Source: REEB95 sp035632395
GTDB taxonomy: Bacteria > Pseudomonadota > Alphaproteobacteria > ATCC43930 > CGMCC-115725
Length of the DNA: 11,741 nt
Reading direction: 5' to 3'
Assembly: GCA_035632395.1 (NCBI GenBank)
Contig: DASQGX010000206.1
Location: 1 to 11,741 of the forward strand
Part shown: positions 1-6,064 of the stretch, one piece after another
How positions within the stretch are numbered: the first letter of the stretch is position 1
Layout: every line of letters starts with the position of its first letter
Program-made: the position numbers and the translations under genes
The notes under the pieces: model-generated
Told to the model about the DNA's origin: nothing
Database searches by the model: none
Seen by the model: the letters and a program-made list of their open reading frames with translations, nothing else

Positions 1-146
1 AACGGGCGGAAATCCGCGTTGAGCACGAGCGCCGGACAACTATCGAGCGCGACTGACAACCAGCCTCCAGATCCCGGCGGGCTGGAACCCGCCCTTGGCC
101 GGCATTAAAGCCAAAAAAGTATGACGCTGCAATGTCATCGCGGCAC
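1..146. other. Left-edge stretch with no assignable gene
   Basis: This is the 3' flank of hbdA, which is transcribed leftward. Two plus-strand frames enter open from the left edge: one stops with TGA at 54-56, the other with TAA at 106-108. Either could be the tail of a gene lying outside the window and convergent with hbdA, but 17 to 35 codons are too few to identify one. A small hairpin (GGCGGG at 76-81, CCCGCC at 88-93) has no T-tract on either side. The A-run at 113-118 is not placed to end hbdA transcription. Confidence 0.3.
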
Positions 147-1037
147 TTAGCGCGTCGGCACCGGCTTGTCGCCGCGATAATCGTAGAATCCGCGGCCGGC
201 TTTGCGTCCAAGCCAGCCGGCTTCGACGTATTTCACCAGCAGCGGGCAGGGCCGGTACTTCGAATCGGCGAGGCCTTCGTACAGCACCTGCATCACCGCG
301 AGACAGGTGTCGAGGCCGATGAAATCGGCGAGCTCAAGTGGTCCCATTGGATGGTTGGCGCCGAGCTTCATCGCGATGTCGATGGCTTCGACTGAGCCGA
401 CGCCCTCGTAGAGCGTATAGACCGCCTCGTTGATCATCGGCAGGAGGATACGGTTGACGATGAAGGCAGGAAAATCCTCCGCCGCAACTGGCGTCTTGCC
501 GAGCTTCACCGCCAGCTCGCGAACCGCGGCGAAAGTCGTTTCGTCGGTGGCAATGCCGCGGATCAGCTCGACCAGCGTCATCACCGGCACCGGATTCATG
601 AAATGCATGCCGATGAACTTGCCCGGCCGGTCGGTCGTCGCGGCGAGGCGCGTGATCGAGATCGACGAGGTGTTGCTGGCGACGATCGCCGACGGCTTCA
701 GGTTGGGCACCAGCTTCTTGTAAACCTCGCGCTTCACCGCCTCGTTCTCGGTCGCCGCCTCGATCACCATGTCGCATTCCTTGAAACGGTCGAATGCGGT
801 GCCAGTCTTGATGCGCTTCTGCGCCGCCACCTTGTCGGCCTCCTTGACCTTGCCGCTCTTCACCTGGCGCGACAGGTTCTTGTCGATGACGCCGGCCGCG
901 CGGTCGAGCGCCGCCTGGTCGAGATCGGCGAGATAGACGTCGTAGCCGGCGAGCGCCGCGACGTGTGCGATGCCGCTGCCCATCTGGCCGGCGCCGATGA
1001 TGCCGATGGTCTTGATCGTTGTTGCTGCTTCCGCCAT
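147..1037 (-). CDS. hbdA: 3-hydroxybutyryl-CoA dehydrogenase (3-hydroxyacyl-CoA dehydrogenase family)
   Basis: This enzyme of 296 aa oxidises 3-hydroxybutyryl-CoA to acetoacetyl-CoA with NAD(P)+ (or the reverse) in the cytoplasm, in short-chain beta-oxidation, butanoate or PHB-linked metabolism. The N-terminal Rossmann domain has GAGQMG at residues 15-20. The catalytic set of the family is all present: S124, H145 in the GMHFMNPVP block, E157 and N195. The C-terminal helical dimerisation domain is complete (GWLGRKAGRGFYDY at 274-287). Length is typical for the single-domain enzyme. The reading frame extends upstream, but the ATG at 1037 is chosen because it starts 13 bp after the etfA stop, follows a G-rich ribosome site, and puts the Rossmann fold at the usual distance. 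It is the last gene of the etfB-etfA-hbdA unit, which suggests that its NADH and the flavoprotein electrons come from the same acyl-CoA oxidation. PaaH, its phenylacetate-pathway relative, cannot be excluded. Confidence 0.93.
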   Translation of the reverse strand: MAEAATTIKTIGIIGAGQMGSGIAHVAALAGYDVYLADLDQAALDRAAGVIDKNLSRQVKSGKVKEADKVAAQKRIKTGTAFDRFKECDMVIEAATENEAVKREVYKKLVPNLKPSAIVASNTSSISITRLAATTDRPGKFIGMHFMNPVPVMTLVELIRGIATDETTFAAVRELAVKLGKTPVAAEDFPAFIVNRILLPMINEAVYTLYEGVGSVEAIDIAMKLGANHPMGPLELADFIGLDTCLAVMQVLYEGLADSKYRPCPLLVKYVEAGWLGRKAGRGFYDYRGDKPVPTR

Positions 1038-1050
1038 GCCTTGCCCCCGT

Positions 1051-1995
1051 TTATGCCGCGCCGCGTTTCGCCAGCGCCGCGTCAAGCGCCGGCACGATTT
1101 CGAACAGATCGCCGACCAGGCCATAATCCGCGACCTGGAAGATCGGCGCTTCCTCGTCCTTGTTGATCGCGACGATCACCTTGGAATCCTTCATGCCGGC
1201 GAGATGCTGGATCGCGCCCGAAATGCCGATGGCGATGTAAAGCTCGGGCGCGACGATCTTGCCGGTCTGGCCGACCTGATAGTCGTTGGGCACGAAGCCG
1301 GCGTCGACCGCCGCGCGCGACGCGCCGACGGCGGCGCCAAGCGTGTCGGCGAGCCGCTCCAGCAACTTGAAATTCTCGCCCGATTGCAGGCCGCGGCCGC
1401 CCGAGACGATGATGCGCGCCGCGGTCAGCTCCGGCCGCTCGCTTTTCGCCAGCTCGGCGCCGACATATTGCGCCAGGCCGGTGCTGCCGGCGCCGGGAAT
1501 TTTTTCGATGGTGGCGTTACCGCCGGTTGCCGCGGCGGCGGGAAAGGCGGTGGCGCGCACGGTGACGACCTTGATCGAATCCGACGATTTTACCGTCGCG
1601 ATCGCATTGCCGGCATAGATCGGCCGCTCGAACGTGTCCGCCGACACAACCGCCGAGATGTCCGAGATCTGCGCCACGTCCAGGACCGCGGCGATGCGCG
1701 GCATGACGTTCTTGCCGAAGGTGGTCGCCGGCGCCAGCATATGCGAATAGGCCTTGCCGCGCTCGACCAGAAGCTTCGCCAGCTCTTCGGCCAACGGATG
1801 CGCATAGATCGGATCGTCGGCGACGAGCACCTTGCTTACGCCGGCGATCTTGGCGGCTTCGGCGGCGGCACCGGCGCAGCCCGAACCCGCCACCAACACA
1901 TGCGCCTCGCCGAGCTTCGCCGCCGCCGCGACTGTGTGCAGCGTCGCGGACTTGAGCGTTTTACCGTCGTGTTCGGCGAGGACGAGGACCGCCAT
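1051..1995 (-). CDS. etfA: Electron transfer flavoprotein alpha subunit
   Basis: This 314-aa protein is the FAD-carrying large subunit of ETF. With EtfB it takes electrons from acyl-CoA dehydrogenases and passes them to ETF-ubiquinone oxidoreductase. The N-terminal domain covers about residues 1-190. The FAD-binding C-terminal domain has SGGRG at 198-202, GASRAAVDAGFVPND at 224-238, QVGQTGKIVAPELY at 240-253 and the family signature from L252 through GISGAIQH (257-264) to AIN (276-278). All match the mitochondrial/alphaproteobacterial (group I) type closely, so this is housekeeping ETF and not a bifurcating FixB. The ATG shares one base with the etfB stop (TGATG), implying translational coupling and equal subunit production. 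Confidence 0.97.
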   Translation of the reverse strand: MAVLVLAEHDGKTLKSATLHTVAAAAKLGEAHVLVAGSGCAGAAAEAAKIAGVSKVLVADDPIYAHPLAEELAKLLVERGKAYSHMLAPATTFGKNVMPRIAAVLDVAQISDISAVVSADTFERPIYAGNAIATVKSSDSIKVVTVRATAFPAAAATGGNATIEKIPGAGSTGLAQYVGAELAKSERPELTAARIIVSGGRGLQSGENFKLLERLADTLGAAVGASRAAVDAGFVPNDYQVGQTGKIVAPELYIAIGISGAIQHLAGMKDSKVIVAINKDEEAPIFQVADYGLVGDLFEIVPALDAALAKRGAA

Positions 1996-2744
1996 CAGAT
2001 CACCCGCGCCTCGTTCTTGAGCTTGTCCACCAGTTCGGCAACCGAGCCGAGCTTCTTGCCGGCCTGGCGCTTCGGCGGCTCGACGACCTTGAGCGTGGTG
2101 AGGCGCGGCTTGGGATCGACGCCGAGCGCTTCGGGCGTCAGCTGCTCAATCGCCTTCTTCTTCGCCTTCATGATATTGGGCAGCGACGCGTAACGCGGTT
2201 CGTTGAGGCGCAGATCGGTGGTCACCACCGCCGGCAATTTGACCGTGATCGTTTCGAGGCCGCCGTCGACTTCGCGCGTCACGGTGGCCGCTCCATCGGT
2301 GATTTTGAGCTTTGACGCGAAGGTCGCTTGGCCCCAGCCCAGCAACGCCGCGAGCATCTGGCCGGCTTGGTTGCAATCATCGTCGATCGCCTGCTTGCCG
2401 AGGATGACAAGCTGCAGCTGCTCTTTGGTGACGATTGCCTTCAAGAGCTTCGCCACTGCCAGCGGCTGCAACTCCGCATCGGTCAGGACGTGGATGCCGC
2501 GGTCGGCACCCATGGCGAGCGCTGTGCGGATGGTTTCCTGGCATTGCTGCGCGCCCATCGACACGGCGACGATTTCCTTGGCGATGCCGGCCTCTTTCAG
2601 GCGCACGGCTTCCTCGACGGCGATCTCGTCGAACGGATTCATCGACATCTTGACGTTCGCCGTCTCGACGCCGCTGCCGTCGGCCTTGACGCGGATTTTG
2701 ACGTTGAAGTCGATCACCCGCTTGACGGCGACCAGAACCTTCAT
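1995..2744 (-). CDS. etfB: Electron transfer flavoprotein beta subunit
   Basis: This is the small subunit of ETF, 249 aa, the usual length. It binds AMP and carries the loop that docks onto acyl-CoA dehydrogenases. Visible marks are the N-terminal MKVLVAVKRVIDFNVKIRV, MNPFDEIAVEEAVRLKE (35-51), the nucleotide-site GKQAIDDDCNQAGQMLA (116-132) and the recognition loop NEPRYASLPNIMKAKKK (181-197). An upstream in-frame ATG at 2813 would add 23 residues absent from the family and place the palindrome inside the gene, so the ATG at 2744 is preferred. The ribosome site is weak: G-rich sequence just before the ATG includes a self-complementary GGGGCGCCCC (2749-2758). It is the first gene of the etfB-etfA-hbdA unit, with a 123-bp upstream gap holding a candidate promoter and an 18-bp palindrome. 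Confidence 0.97.
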   Translation of the reverse strand: MKVLVAVKRVIDFNVKIRVKADGSGVETANVKMSMNPFDEIAVEEAVRLKEAGIAKEIVAVSMGAQQCQETIRTALAMGADRGIHVLTDAELQPLAVAKLLKAIVTKEQLQLVILGKQAIDDDCNQAGQMLAALLGWGQATFASKLKITDGAATVTREVDGGLETITVKLPAVVTTDLRLNEPRYASLPNIMKAKKKAIEQLTPEALGVDPKPRLTTLKVVEPPKRQAGKKLGSVAELVDKLKNEARVI

Positions 2745-2784
2745 GAACGGGGCGCCCCGCCTGCCTTGCTGCAATGCGGGATTG

Positions 2785-2813
2785 ATTTGTGCACGTGCAC
2801 AAAGCGAAGGCAA
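2785..2813 (-). promoter_or_regulatory. Possible sigma70-type promoter for etfBA-hbdA
   Basis: On the minus strand, TTGCCT (2813-2808) and ACAAAT (2790-2785) are separated by 17 bp. The -35 is fair and the -10 weak, so this rests mainly on spacing, on its position in the only sizeable gap of the cluster, and on the palindrome lying over it. Transcription would start near 2778, giving a leader of about 35 nt. Confidence 0.35.
2786..2803. promoter_or_regulatory. Perfect 18-bp palindrome, candidate operator upstream of etfB
   Basis: The sequence TTTGTGCACGTGCACAAA is a perfect inverted repeat with its centre between 2794 and 2795, 42 bp before the etfB ATG. It overlaps the -10 and spacer of a plausible etfB promoter, the usual place for a repressor site. 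A dimeric regulator (TetR, GntR, LacI or PhaR-like) is the natural guess. I do not recognise the site as one of the fatty-acid regulator consensus sequences I know. No regulator gene lies beside it. Confidence 0.6.
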
Positions 2814-2847
2814 GGAATTCGTAACGGAAATTTCACGCAGCGAAACG

Positions 2848-2866
2848 CGACGCCGCGCGGCCGTCG
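2848..2866 (-). terminator. Weak hairpin just after the adenosyltransferase stop
   Basis: CGACG (2848-2852) pairs with CGTCG (2862-2866) around a GC-rich self-complementary core, beginning two bases past the adenosyltransferase TGA on the minus strand. Only three T's follow, so it is a poor intrinsic terminator. It may attenuate read-through into etfB or protect the 3' end of the upstream transcript. Confidence 0.25.
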
Positions 2867-2867
2867 A

Positions 2868-3431
2868 TCAGCGATTGGCGCCGGGCTGCCAAAGCACGTC
2901 GGCCTGGCCCTTGTCGTTGGCGTGCCGCGCTAGCACGAAGAGATGGTCCGACAGCCGGTTGAGATATTTGAGCGCTTCCGGATTGATGCGTTCCTTGGCC
3001 GCGAGTGCCGCCACGGCGCGTTCGGCGCGGCGCACGATGGTGCGCGCCAGATGCAGCGAAGCGGCAAGCGGCGTGCCGCCCGGCAGCACGAACGACGTCA
3101 GCGGTTGGAGCTCGGCGTTGAGCGTGTCGATTTCGCGCTCGAGCCGCGCGGTTTGCGCCGCGACAACGCGCAGCGCGCCCTTCGCCTTGCGGCCGGTGTG
3201 CGGCGTCGCCAAATCGGCGCCGACGTCGAAGAGATCATTCTGGATGCGGCCGAGCATGCGGTCGATAGCGTCCGCGGCCTGGAGCCGCGCCAGGCCAATC
3301 ACGGCGTTGGCCTCGTCGACCGCGCCATAAGCGGCGACGCGCGCTCCATGTTTCGGCACGCGCTTGCCGTCGACCAGCGAGGTCTGTCCCTTGTCGCCGC
3401 CGCGGGTATAGATGCGCGTCAGACGGACCAT
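2868..3431 (-). CDS. pduO: ATP:cob(I)alamin adenosyltransferase, PduO/MMAB type
   Basis: This cytoplasmic enzyme of 187 aa transfers the 5'-deoxyadenosyl group of ATP to cob(I)alamin, making adenosylcobalamin for enzymes such as methylmalonyl-CoA mutase. The N-terminal ATP-binding motif TRGGDKGQTSL is at 9-19, YGAVDEANAVIGLA at 35-48, the active-site SFVLPGG at 113-119 (F114 is likely the conserved Phe that displaces the lower ligand), RTIVRRAER at 130-138 and the C-terminal NRLSDHLFVLAR at 158-169. It is a full-length trimeric-family protein and not the unrelated CobA/CobO or EutT type. It starts 8 bp after the HIG1-like gene, so the two are almost certainly cotranscribed. No mutase gene is in the window. 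The link to the ETF genes would be odd-chain fatty acid or propionyl-CoA breakdown, which needs both acyl-CoA oxidation and the B12-dependent mutase; this is inference. Confidence 0.94.
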   Translation of the reverse strand: MVRLTRIYTRGGDKGQTSLVDGKRVPKHGARVAAYGAVDEANAVIGLARLQAADAIDRMLGRIQNDLFDVGADLATPHTGRKAKGALRVVAAQTARLEREIDTLNAELQPLTSFVLPGGTPLAASLHLARTIVRRAERAVAALAAKERINPEALKYLNRLSDHLFVLARHANDKGQADVLWQPGANR

Positions 3432-3439
3432 CGGCGGGT

Positions 3440-3631
3440 TCAGCGCCGATACAGCATCATGAAGATGAAGAACAGCAGCAGCGCCGTGCCCTGAAACCAG
3501 ATGCGGTAGCGCATGATGGCGTTGGCGCGCTTGGGATCGCCGCCGCGCGCCATCCAGAACACGCCGACCAGCAGCGTGCCGAGGGTCGCGAACATGGCGA
3601 TGACGACCAGAATCGGCAGGATAATTTGCAT
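3440..3631 (-). CDS. Small two-helix membrane protein, HIG1-domain-like ('twin transmembrane protein')
   Basis: This 63-aa protein has two hydrophobic helices (about residues 3-27 and 46-60) joined by a short basic loop, ARGGDPKRANAIMRYR. The loop runs into RYRIWFQ (41-47), which fits the RxRxxxQ core of the HIG1 family. In mitochondria HIG1 proteins help assemble or tune cytochrome oxidase and supercomplexes; the bacterial role is not established. The frame is open far upstream, but the ATG at 3631 gives the correct N-terminus and lies 6 bases after a TATAGT box, so the message may be leaderless. It is followed 8 bp later by the adenosyltransferase gene. I recall this adjacency, with etfBA and hbd, from Bradyrhizobium-like genomes. 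Confidence 0.85.
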   Translation of the reverse strand: MQIILPILVVIAMFATLGTLLVGVFWMARGGDPKRANAIMRYRIWFQGTALLLFFIFMMLYRR

Positions 3632-3637
3632 CGCCGC

Positions 3638-3645
3638 ACTATATA
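3638..3645 (-). promoter_or_regulatory. -10 element for the HIG1-like gene, possible leaderless start
   Basis: On the minus strand, TATATAGT lies so that TATAGT ends 6 bases before the ATG at 3631. A start point 6-7 bases after a -10 would fall at or next to the ATG. There is no Shine-Dalgarno sequence between, which agrees with a leaderless message. The -35 region (around CTGGCC or GGCCCG) is poor. Confidence 0.35.
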
Positions 3646-3671
3646 CCGCGGGCCGCGCGGCGGGCCAGCGC

Positions 3672-3684
3672 GTGCCGTGGGCAC
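3672..3684. promoter_or_regulatory. Hyphenated palindrome GTGCC-gtg-GGCAC in the divergent promoter region
   Basis: This perfect 5+3+5 inverted repeat sits in the 151-bp gap between the HIG1-like gene and the divergent MFS gene, ending 11 bp before the MFS -35 box. It could be an operator or activator site for either promoter. A 10-base match can occur by chance in sequence this GC-rich. Confidence 0.25.
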
Positions 3685-3695
3685 CATCCCATAAT

Positions 3696-3724
3696 TTGAC
3701 GCAGCCGGACCTGCCGCCGATAAT
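3696..3724 (+). promoter_or_regulatory. Sigma70-type promoter for the MFS-SDR pair
   Basis: TTGACG (3696-3701) and GATAAT (3719-3724) are separated by exactly 17 bp; each matches the consensus at five of six positions. Transcription would start near 3731, giving a leader of about 50 nt that ends in the strong ribosome site AGGGGAGGG (3767-3775) before the MFS ATG at 3783. Confidence 0.55.
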
Positions 3725-3782
3725 CGCCGGCAAGCACAAACGACCGCCGGCGCAAGGCGGCCATCCAGGGGAGGGAAATCGC

Positions 3783-5165
3783 ATGGCTTCGGCACCGACC
3801 ATCGACGTCGCCCGCATCATCGACGACCGCCGGCTCGACGGCTTCAACTGGTCCGTCATCGTCTGGTCGTTCATCATCATCATCTTCGACGGCTACGACA
3901 TCTCGGCGATCTCCGCGTCGGCGCCGTTGCTGCTCAAGGAATGGCACGTCGCCAATCCCGGCGTGTTCATGGGTACGGTGATCAGCGCCAGCCTGTTCGG
4001 CATGCTGTTCGGCGCGCCGATCCTGGGCTATCTCGGCGACGGCATGGGCCGCCGCACGGCGACCATGGCGTCGAGCCTGATTTTCGGCATCTTCACGCTC
4101 GCCTGCTGTTGGGCGACCGATCTCGAGACGCTGCGCGTCCTGCGTTTTTTCGCCGGCGTCGGCATCGGCGGCATGATGCCGAACCTGATCGCGCTCAACG
4201 CCGAATACGCGCCGCGCCGCGTGCGCGCGACGCTCATCATCATCATGTTCTGCGGCGTAACGCTCGGTGGCGCGTTCCCCGGCTTCGCCGCGGTCTATCT
4301 CGCGCCGGCCTACGGCTGGCAGGTGATCTATTTCATCGGCGGCGTTCTGCCGATCGCGCTCGCCATCCTCGCCTATTTCGTGCTGCCGGAATCGCTCAAG
4401 TATCTCGTCGTGCACGAGAAGCGCGCCGCCGCCGAGAAGCTGGTCAAGCGCCTGGCGCCGTCGGCCTCGGTCTCAGCCGCGACGCAGTTTGTCATCGCGG
4501 ACGAGGGCAAGAGCACCAAAAGCCTGTCGCCGGCGAAGCTGTTCAAGGGCGGCCTGGCGTACATCACGCCGCTCTTGTGGCTGTGCTTCTGCATGAATCT
4601 GATGGGCTTCTATTTCATGATCGCGTGGATGCCCACCATTTTGCGCAACACCCATGTGCTGACACCGGCCGACGCCCAGTTCTCCGCCGTGCTGATCCAG
4701 ATTGGCGGCACGGTCGGCGGCCTGCTGCTGGCGCGGCCGATGGACAAGAAGGGCTTCCTTCCGGTGACGGTGCTGTTTGCGCTGGCGGTGCCGGCGATCG
4801 CCGGCATTGGCTACTTCGCGCAGACGTCGACCTCGATGGTGATGCTGTGCGCCTTCATCGCGGGTTTTGCGGTGCTGGGTTTGCAGTTCGGCATCAACGC
4901 CGCGTCGGGCATGATCTATCCGACGGCGGTGCGCTCGAACGGCTCGGGGTGGGCCTTCGGCATCGGCCGCTTCGGCTCGATTGTCGGTCCGATCCTCGGC
5001 GGCTATTTCGTGGCGCAGCATCTGCCGCTGAACCAGCTGTTCCTGCTGTGGACTATCCCCAGCATCATCGGCTTCCTTGCCGCGCTGGCTTTGACGCTGC
5101 TCTATCGCAGCCGCTTCAAGGGCCTGGGATTGGGGCAGCGCGAGGTGCTCGAGGCCGCCGAGTAG
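3783..5165 (+). CDS. MFS transporter, aromatic acid:H+ symporter (AAHS)-like
   Basis: This 460-aa inner-membrane protein has about 12 helices. AAHS-family marks are DGYD at 36-39 in helix 1, the loop 2-3 motif GYLGDGMGRRTAT (82-94), the glycine-rich RFFAGVGIGGMMPNLIALNAE (121-141) and LPESLKYL (201-208) after helix 6. Characterised relatives (PcaK, BenK) import 4-hydroxybenzoate, benzoate or related acids with protons. The cytoplasmic loop of about 50 residues after PESLKYL separates the two six-helix halves. The ATG at 3783 is chosen because it follows AGGGGAGGG by 7 bp; the frame is open upstream but that part overlaps the divergent gene. It is followed 16 bp later by an SDR gene, so the pair may import and then oxidise one compound. 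The substrate cannot be read from sequence, and sugar-acid transport is an alternative. Confidence 0.9.
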   Translation: MASAPTIDVARIIDDRRLDGFNWSVIVWSFIIIIFDGYDISAISASAPLLLKEWHVANPGVFMGTVISASLFGMLFGAPILGYLGDGMGRRTATMASSLIFGIFTLACCWATDLETLRVLRFFAGVGIGGMMPNLIALNAEYAPRRVRATLIIIMFCGVTLGGAFPGFAAVYLAPAYGWQVIYFIGGVLPIALAILAYFVLPESLKYLVVHEKRAAAEKLVKRLAPSASVSAATQFVIADEGKSTKSLSPAKLFKGGLAYITPLLWLCFCMNLMGFYFMIAWMPTILRNTHVLTPADAQFSAVLIQIGGTVGGLLLARPMDKKGFLPVTVLFALAVPAIAGIGYFAQTSTSMVMLCAFIAGFAVLGLQFGINAASGMIYPTAVRSNGSGWAFGIGRFGSIVGPILGGYFVAQHLPLNQLFLLWTIPSIIGFLAALALTLLYRSRFKGLGLGQREVLEAAE

Positions 5166-5181
5166 TCGCGTTCGGTTGACG

Positions 5182-5985
5182 ATGGCGGCGATCGACCTCG
5201 CGCGCCTGGCGCCGCCGAGGGGCGCGCGCATCGCCGTCGTCGGTGCGTGCGGCGGCATTGGCCGCGCGTTCACGCAAGCGGCTATCGACATTGGTCTCGA
5301 GATCGCGGCGCTCGACCTGCCGCGCTCGCTCGCCGAATTTCCGCCGCCCGCTGGCGTCAAGCTCGCGGTGGCGCTCGACGCCACCGACGAAGCGCAAGTC
5401 GAAGCGGCGTTCGCGCGCGTTGGCCGCGCTTTCAATGGCCGGCTCGACGGCCTGGTCAATCTCGCCGGCTTTCCGAACCGTCACGTGCCGTTCCACGAAC
5501 TGTCGCTTGCCGAGTGGCAGGAGACGGTCGATGGCAGCTTGAAGACGACCTATCTCTGCTGCCGCGCCGCGGTGCCGTTGCTTAAGGCGTCGGCGCAAGC
5601 CGGCGGTGCGCCGGCAATCGTCAACACCGCTTCCGGTCTGGCGGCGCGGCCGCTGCCGGGTTTGTCGGCGTACAGCGCGTCGAAAGCGGCCGTCTCGAAC
5701 TTCACCAAGACGCTGGTGCACGAACTCGCGCCGCACATTCGCGCCAACACGCTCGCGCCGGGCGTCGTGCGTACCGCGTTCCATACCGGCGGCACCGGCC
5801 GGCCGGCAGATTCCTCCAACGCCAATCCGCGCGTCGATTTCGAAAATTATGCGCGGCTGGTGCCATTGGGCCGCGTCGCCGAGCCCGGCGACATGGTCGG
5901 CCCAATCCTTTTCTTGCTCGGTCCAGCGTCCCGATGGGTCAACGGCCAGGTGCTGCACGTCAACGGCGGCGGCCTGATGCCCTGA
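5182..5985 (+). CDS. SDR-family oxidoreductase
   Basis: This 267-aa classical short-chain dehydrogenase is cytoplasmic and NAD(P)-dependent. The cofactor motif is GACGGIG (21-27), with alanine where the usual TGxxxGIG pattern differs. D45 at the end of the second strand suggests NAD rather than NADP. NLAG (93-96) stands for NNAG. The catalytic residues are S151 in NTASGL, Y164 and K168 (YSASK). It ends in the typical NGQVLHVNGGG. An in-frame TTG two codons upstream (5176) could also start it; the ATG at 5182 is preferred, though neither has a strong ribosome site. The gap to the MFS stop is 16 bp, so the two are probably one transcript, ended by the hairpin immediately after this stop. The substrate is unknown; a hydroxyl compound imported by the neighbouring transporter is a reasonable guess. 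Confidence 0.9.
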   Translation: MAAIDLARLAPPRGARIAVVGACGGIGRAFTQAAIDIGLEIAALDLPRSLAEFPPPAGVKLAVALDATDEAQVEAAFARVGRAFNGRLDGLVNLAGFPNRHVPFHELSLAEWQETVDGSLKTTYLCCRAAVPLLKASAQAGGAPAIVNTASGLAARPLPGLSAYSASKAAVSNFTKTLVHELAPHIRANTLAPGVVRTAFHTGGTGRPADSSNANPRVDFENYARLVPLGRVAEPGDMVGPILFLLGPASRWVNGQVLHVNGGGLMP

Positions 5986-6029
5986 AAAGGCGGCGGGCCT
6001 GGGTTGCGCCCGCCGCAGCCAGCCTTTTC
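5984..6029 (+). terminator. Rho-independent-type terminator after the SDR gene
   Basis: A perfect 9-bp stem, GCGGCGGGC (5990-5998) with GCCCGCCGC (6008-6016), encloses a 9-base loop and starts at the SDR stop. Outside it, GAAAAGGC (5984-5991) can pair with GCCTTTTC (6022-6029), giving an A-run on one side and a T-rich tail (TTTTCTT) on the other. The T-tract is 8 bases from the inner stem, so the extended form with a bulge is the more terminator-like. It separates the MFS-SDR unit from the efflux operon. Confidence 0.55.
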
Positions 6030-6057
6030 TTGCCGATCATAAGCCTGCTTATTAGAC
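6030..6057 (+). promoter_or_regulatory. Possible promoter of the marR-emrA-emrB operon
   Basis: TTGCCG (6030-6035) and TTAGAC (6052-6057) are 16 bp apart. The -10 is poor. The placement is supported by the palindrome filling the spacer and by the absence of any other AT-rich box between the terminator and marR. A start about 7 bases after the -10 would fall at the ATG (6065), and no Shine-Dalgarno sequence is visible, so the message may be leaderless. Confidence 0.3.
6039..6052. promoter_or_regulatory. Palindrome ATAAGC-ct-GCTTAT, candidate MarR operator
   Basis: This perfect 6+2+6 inverted repeat lies 12 bp before the marR ATG and within the proposed promoter. MarR-family dimers usually bind AT-rich palindromes of this size over their own promoters, so repression of the whole operon by its first product, relieved by a small ligand, is likely. 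This rests on position and symmetry only. Confidence 0.55.
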
Positions 6058-6064
6058 TGCGGTC

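Noticed and set aside
76..93. Hairpin GGCGGG/CCCGCC downstream of hbdA as its terminator
   Set aside because: The stem is only 6 bp and no T-tract follows it in the direction of hbdA transcription.
970..2193. A 407-codon open frame on the plus strand across hbdA, etfA and etfB
   Set aside because: It runs antisense through three well-identified genes and across their junctions, with an Arg/Asp-rich, family-less translation.
3725..3751. Two CGCCGGC copies 20 bp apart just after the MFS promoter
   Set aside because: CGCCGGC-like words are very common in this GC-rich sequence. Without comparison to relatives the pair cannot be told from chance.
4473..5958. Two overlapping minus-strand open frames (328 and 280 codons) opposite the MFS and SDR genes
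   Set aside because: Both are shadows of identified genes, with Arg-rich low-complexity translations and no ribosome site or gene-like spacing.
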